DNA of 17,972 nt from CAZZCS01 sp964652645. GTDB taxonomy: Bacteria > Cloacimonadota > Cloacimonadia > Cloacimonadales > Cloacimonadaceae. Positions 15,549 to 17,972 of this stretch are shown piece by piece; position 1 is the stretch's first letter; every line of letters starts with the position of its first letter. The stretch covers positions 1-17,972 of the forward strand of contig CAZZCS010000046.1 in the NCBI GenBank assembly GCA_964652645.1, given 5' to 3'. The notes beneath the pieces were generated by a model. It saw nothing but the letters and a program-made list of their open reading frames with translations. It was not told where the DNA came from and ran no database searches. The position numbers and the translations under genes were made by a program.

Positions 15549-17690
15549 ATGACTAAGATAGATAGAAAAACTCTCGCTGAATTTAGCTATGATCTCAAGC
15601 CAGTGGTCAAGGGATACAACCGCAGAACCCTTTATATAAACGTAGGTGATAACAAAATCCAGGAAAAACCAGTCACAGATCTGATGATTGATAAATTTGT
15701 AGGAGGAAAAGGCTTTGATCTCTACCTTATGTGGCATGCTATAAAAGATACTACGAAATGGAACGATCCCGAAAATGAGATTTGCATATCCTTTGGCCCA
15801 CTCTGTGGCAATACCAGCTATCCAGGATCTGGAAAGTCCATAGTCACTACAATCTCACCCCTTACTGGAATCCCAATAGACAGCAATGTTGGCGGTCACT
15901 TTGGTCCCTATACCAAGTTCTCGGGTTTTGATGCCCTAGAATTACAGGGTAAAGCAGACAAGGAAGTCATAGTTGTGATTGATGGAGACAAGGGAACAGT
16001 GAAGATTATGACTGCTCCGGATGAAGAAATCAATAGCCATATTTTTGCCGAGAAGCTCATAGAAGAGTTTGCAGACGAACCGGGAAAAGAGCAGTTTGTC
16101 TCTGTAGTTTCATCTGGCACAGCCGCAAACTATGTAGATATCTCTTGCTTAAACTTCTCTTTCTGGGACAAGAGACGCAAAGTTGCCCGTCTCAAACAGG
16201 CCGGACGCGGTGGTATAGGCCGTGTATTCAGAGACAAAAAGATCAAAGCGCTGGTAGTAAAGTATTCTGGCCTCAGTGGCGATACAAATAATGCCGTCGA
16301 TCTGGAAACTCTGCAAAAGACTGGTATCAAACTGCACAAAGAGATTGAAAAAGGTGATGCTACCCAGTGCCAGATGCATCAGGCCGGGACAGCGCATCTT
16401 GTCGAGATTATGGATGACTACGACTTGCTCCCGATAAAGAACTTCAAGTATGGACAGGACAAAGCATCTGCTACTCTATCCTCCGGCGAATTTAAGAAGC
16501 TCTTTACACAAGGTATGCCAGACGGCTGCTGGTATGGCTGTTCGCTTTCCTGCTGTAAAGCCGTGGATCAATTCCAGCCTCGCACAGGTCCTTACAAGGG
16601 ACACAAGGTTTGCGTCGACGGACCCGAATATGAAACCGTGGGTGGTTGCGGCTCCAATATCTGCGTTTGGGACCCCAAAGATGTAGTAGAAATCAATTTC
16701 TATTGCGACACCTATGGCGTTGACACAATATCCTTCGGTACCAGCACTGCTTTTGCCATGGAATGTTGGGAATGCGGAATCCTGGATGCGGAAAAGACAG
16801 GTGGACTGGATCTTACCTGGGGTAATGCCGACAGCGCTCTGGAGCTGTTGCACCAAATGGCAAGAGGCGAAGGTTTTGGCGTAGTAGTGGGCATGGGAGT
16901 CCGCAAAATGAAAAAAATGTTTGCCGAACAATATGGAGCTGACCCCGGATTCCTCAAGGATATCGGTATGGAAGCAAAGGGCTTGGAATACTCACAATAT
17001 ATGTCCAAAGAATCCCTGGCTCAACAGGGTGGTTACACTTTCGCTCTCAAAGGCCCTCAACACGACGAAGCGTGGTTGATTTTCATGGATATGGTAAACA
17101 ATCACATTCCGACTTTCAAGGACAAAGCTGAAGCCTTGCATTACTTCCCGATGTTCAGAACCTGGTTTGGCCTGCAGGGCTTGTGCAAACTTCCCTGGAA
17201 CGACATTGAGCCCGAGGACAATGCGCAGACAGACGAACCTGCCAAAGTCCCGGAGCACGTCCAAAACTACGTGGATATCTACAAAGCCATCACCGGCAAA
17301 TCCATGGATAAAGTGGAGATGATTCTGCAATCGGAAAGAGTTTACAATTTCCAAAAGGTCTTCTGCATGCGCATGGGAAAAGGTCTCAGAGCCGATGATA
17401 TCCCTCCATATAGAGCTGTAGGTCCCGTGACCGAGGAAGAATATCTTTCCCGCGAGGAGAGATATGATGCCCAACTGCGCGACAAGATCGGCGTGGATCC
17501 TACCGGATTGAGCATTGCCGATAAAATGGCAAAAACACGAGAATACCGCGAAGATCAGTATCAGCAATTGGCAGACGCAGTGTACAAGAGAAAGGGTTGG
17601 ACTCCTGAAGGGGTTCCCACCATCGAACACCTGCAGTCGATTGGGATGGATCTTCCCGAGGTGATGCAAGTCGTCAAAAAATATCTCTAA
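15549..17690 (+). CDS. aor: Aldehyde:ferredoxin oxidoreductase family tungstoenzyme
   Basis: Catalyses aldehyde oxidation to carboxylic acid, or the reverse, at a bis-tungstopterin centre, passing electrons through one [4Fe-4S] cluster to ferredoxin. The N-terminal domain shows GGKGFDLYLMW at 52-62, GPLCGN and PGSGKSIVTTISPLTG at 83-107, and DSNVGGHFGPYTKFSGFD at 111-128. Pterin-binding QAGRGGIGRVFRDKKIKALVV is at 217-237, and DGPEYET at 357-363. Likely cluster ligands are C327, C331, C335 and C546 (GLCKLPW); the first three have C-x3-C-x3-C spacing against C-x2-C-x3-C in archaeal AOR. C336 is adjacent. At 713 aa it is about 100 residues longer than classical AOR, with most of the extra beyond residue 550. 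It follows its ferredoxin by 9 bp and ends before a strong terminator. No FAD subunit (AorC) or cofactor-synthesis gene is next to it. The aldehyde substrate is unknown; aldehydes from amino-acid fermentation would fit. Confidence 0.95.
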   Translation: MTKIDRKTLAEFSYDLKPVVKGYNRRTLYINVGDNKIQEKPVTDLMIDKFVGGKGFDLYLMWHAIKDTTKWNDPENEICISFGPLCGNTSYPGSGKSIVTTISPLTGIPIDSNVGGHFGPYTKFSGFDALELQGKADKEVIVVIDGDKGTVKIMTAPDEEINSHIFAEKLIEEFADEPGKEQFVSVVSSGTAANYVDISCLNFSFWDKRRKVARLKQAGRGGIGRVFRDKKIKALVVKYSGLSGDTNNAVDLETLQKTGIKLHKEIEKGDATQCQMHQAGTAHLVEIMDDYDLLPIKNFKYGQDKASATLSSGEFKKLFTQGMPDGCWYGCSLSCCKAVDQFQPRTGPYKGHKVCVDGPEYETVGGCGSNICVWDPKDVVEINFYCDTYGVDTISFGTSTAFAMECWECGILDAEKTGGLDLTWGNADSALELLHQMARGEGFGVVVGMGVRKMKKMFAEQYGADPGFLKDIGMEAKGLEYSQYMSKESLAQQGGYTFALKGPQHDEAWLIFMDMVNNHIPTFKDKAEALHYFPMFRTWFGLQGLCKLPWNDIEPEDNAQTDEPAKVPEHVQNYVDIYKAITGKSMDKVEMILQSERVYNFQKVFCMRMGKGLRADDIPPYRAVGPVTEEEYLSREERYDAQLRDKIGVDPTGLSIADKMAKTREYREDQYQQLADAVYKRKGWTPEGVPTIEHLQSIGMDLPEVMQVVKKYL

Positions 17691-17709
17691 AAGATAGATT
17701 CCAAAAGAT

Positions 17710-17742
17710 AAGGCGAGGATTGAACCCCTCGCCTTTTCCTTT
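17710..17742 (+). terminator. Rho-independent terminator of the ferredoxin-AOR operon
   Basis: AAGGCGAGG (17710-17718) pairs perfectly with CCTCGCCTT (17727-17735) around an 8-nt loop, followed by TTCCTTTATC. It starts 20 bp after the AOR stop. The A-rich left flank could make it work weakly in the other direction as well. Confidence 0.88.
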
Positions 17743-17749
17743 ATCTCCA

Positions 17750-17840
17750 TAGAGTCAGGCGTGTATCAGACGTGTATCAAGCGTGTATCAAGCGTGTATC
17801 AAGTGTGTTCTCGAACACGCCTGATACAGGTATGATACAG
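17750..17840 (+). repeat. 11-bp GTGTATCA-type tandem repeats with an inverted set
   Basis: Four head-to-tail 11-bp units begin at 17761, 17772, 17783 and 17794; the second and third are identical (GTGTATCAAGC) and the others differ by one or two bases. A degenerate unit precedes them at 17750. After GTGTTC-TC-GAACAC (17805-17818) the same unit appears inverted twice, with TGATACAG at 17822 and 17833, again 11 bp apart. Positions 17783-17810 pair with 17813-17840 at 22 of 28 positions, giving a 58-bp dyad. It is non-coding in all frames as far as I can see, and its function is unknown. Confidence 0.85.
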
Positions 17841-17972
17841 CTGGGATAGACAGTAGTCTTCCAGCCCCAATTACGAAAATATCCAAATATCAGAGCTCTG
17901 GAAGCAGGATATGGGATAGTATTATTCAATTGAGAAGCAGGAGTCATTTGCGCCTTCCGGGAGTACTTCTTA

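Noticed and set aside
16992..17750. 252-codon open frame on the minus strand opposite the AOR gene
   Set aside because: It lies wholly antisense to a strongly supported AOR gene, begins in the terminator region, shows no known family, and is explained by codon-position shadowing.
17761..17804. CRISPR array
   Set aside because: The repeats are 11 bp with no spacers between them, there is an inverted set, and no cas genes are present.

Overview
The window looks like chromosomal DNA from a Gram-negative anaerobe. An ADP-heptose-type glycosyltransferase implies LPS-like glycan, and several envelope-exported proteins are present. A tungsten-type aldehyde:ferredoxin oxidoreductase (AOR) with its own four-cluster ferredoxin points to ferredoxin-based fermentative metabolism. 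An FG-GAP/ASPIC-UnbV exported protein sits in a housekeeping operon. Together these suggest an FCB-group fermenter of the Candidatus Cloacimonadota (WWE1) kind. This placement is an inference from gene content and was not tested against a database.

Minus-strand block (14112 down to 56): nine genes run in one direction with junctions between a 14-bp gap and a 14-bp overlap. In order of transcription they are trxB (thioredoxin reductase), alaS, a GT9 heptosyltransferase-like gene, lysC (aspartate kinase), metG, a SpoIID-family exported peptidoglycan protein, hslO (Hsp33), a large exported FG-GAP/ASPIC-UnbV protein, and guaD (guanine deaminase). A consensus -10 box lies 23 bases upstream of trxB and no other gap exceeds 14 bp, so this is probably one long operon. 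It mixes tRNA charging, aspartate-family amino-acid synthesis, thiol redox control, envelope building and purine salvage.

Divergent junction and plus-strand block (14113 to 17690): a single GNAT acetyltransferase gene is followed by a two-gene operon of a 16-cysteine, four-[4Fe-4S] ferredoxin and a 713-aa AOR-family enzyme. The GNAT gene lies between two copies of an imperfect 27-bp direct repeat. The ferredoxin gene is preceded by a long nested imperfect hairpin and a short palindrome that look regulatory. The AOR probably oxidises aldehydes to acids, or does the reverse, passing electrons through the ferredoxin, in the style of Pyrococcus WOR5 plus its polyferredoxin or the AorA/AorB subunits of Aromatoleum.

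Right edge (17691 to 17972): a clear intrinsic terminator closes the AOR operon. It is followed by an unusual non-coding element of 11-bp GTGTATCA-type repeats that runs into an inverted set of the same units, giving a 58-bp dyad. This is the least explained sequence in the window. No tRNA, rRNA, insertion sequence or CRISPR array was seen.
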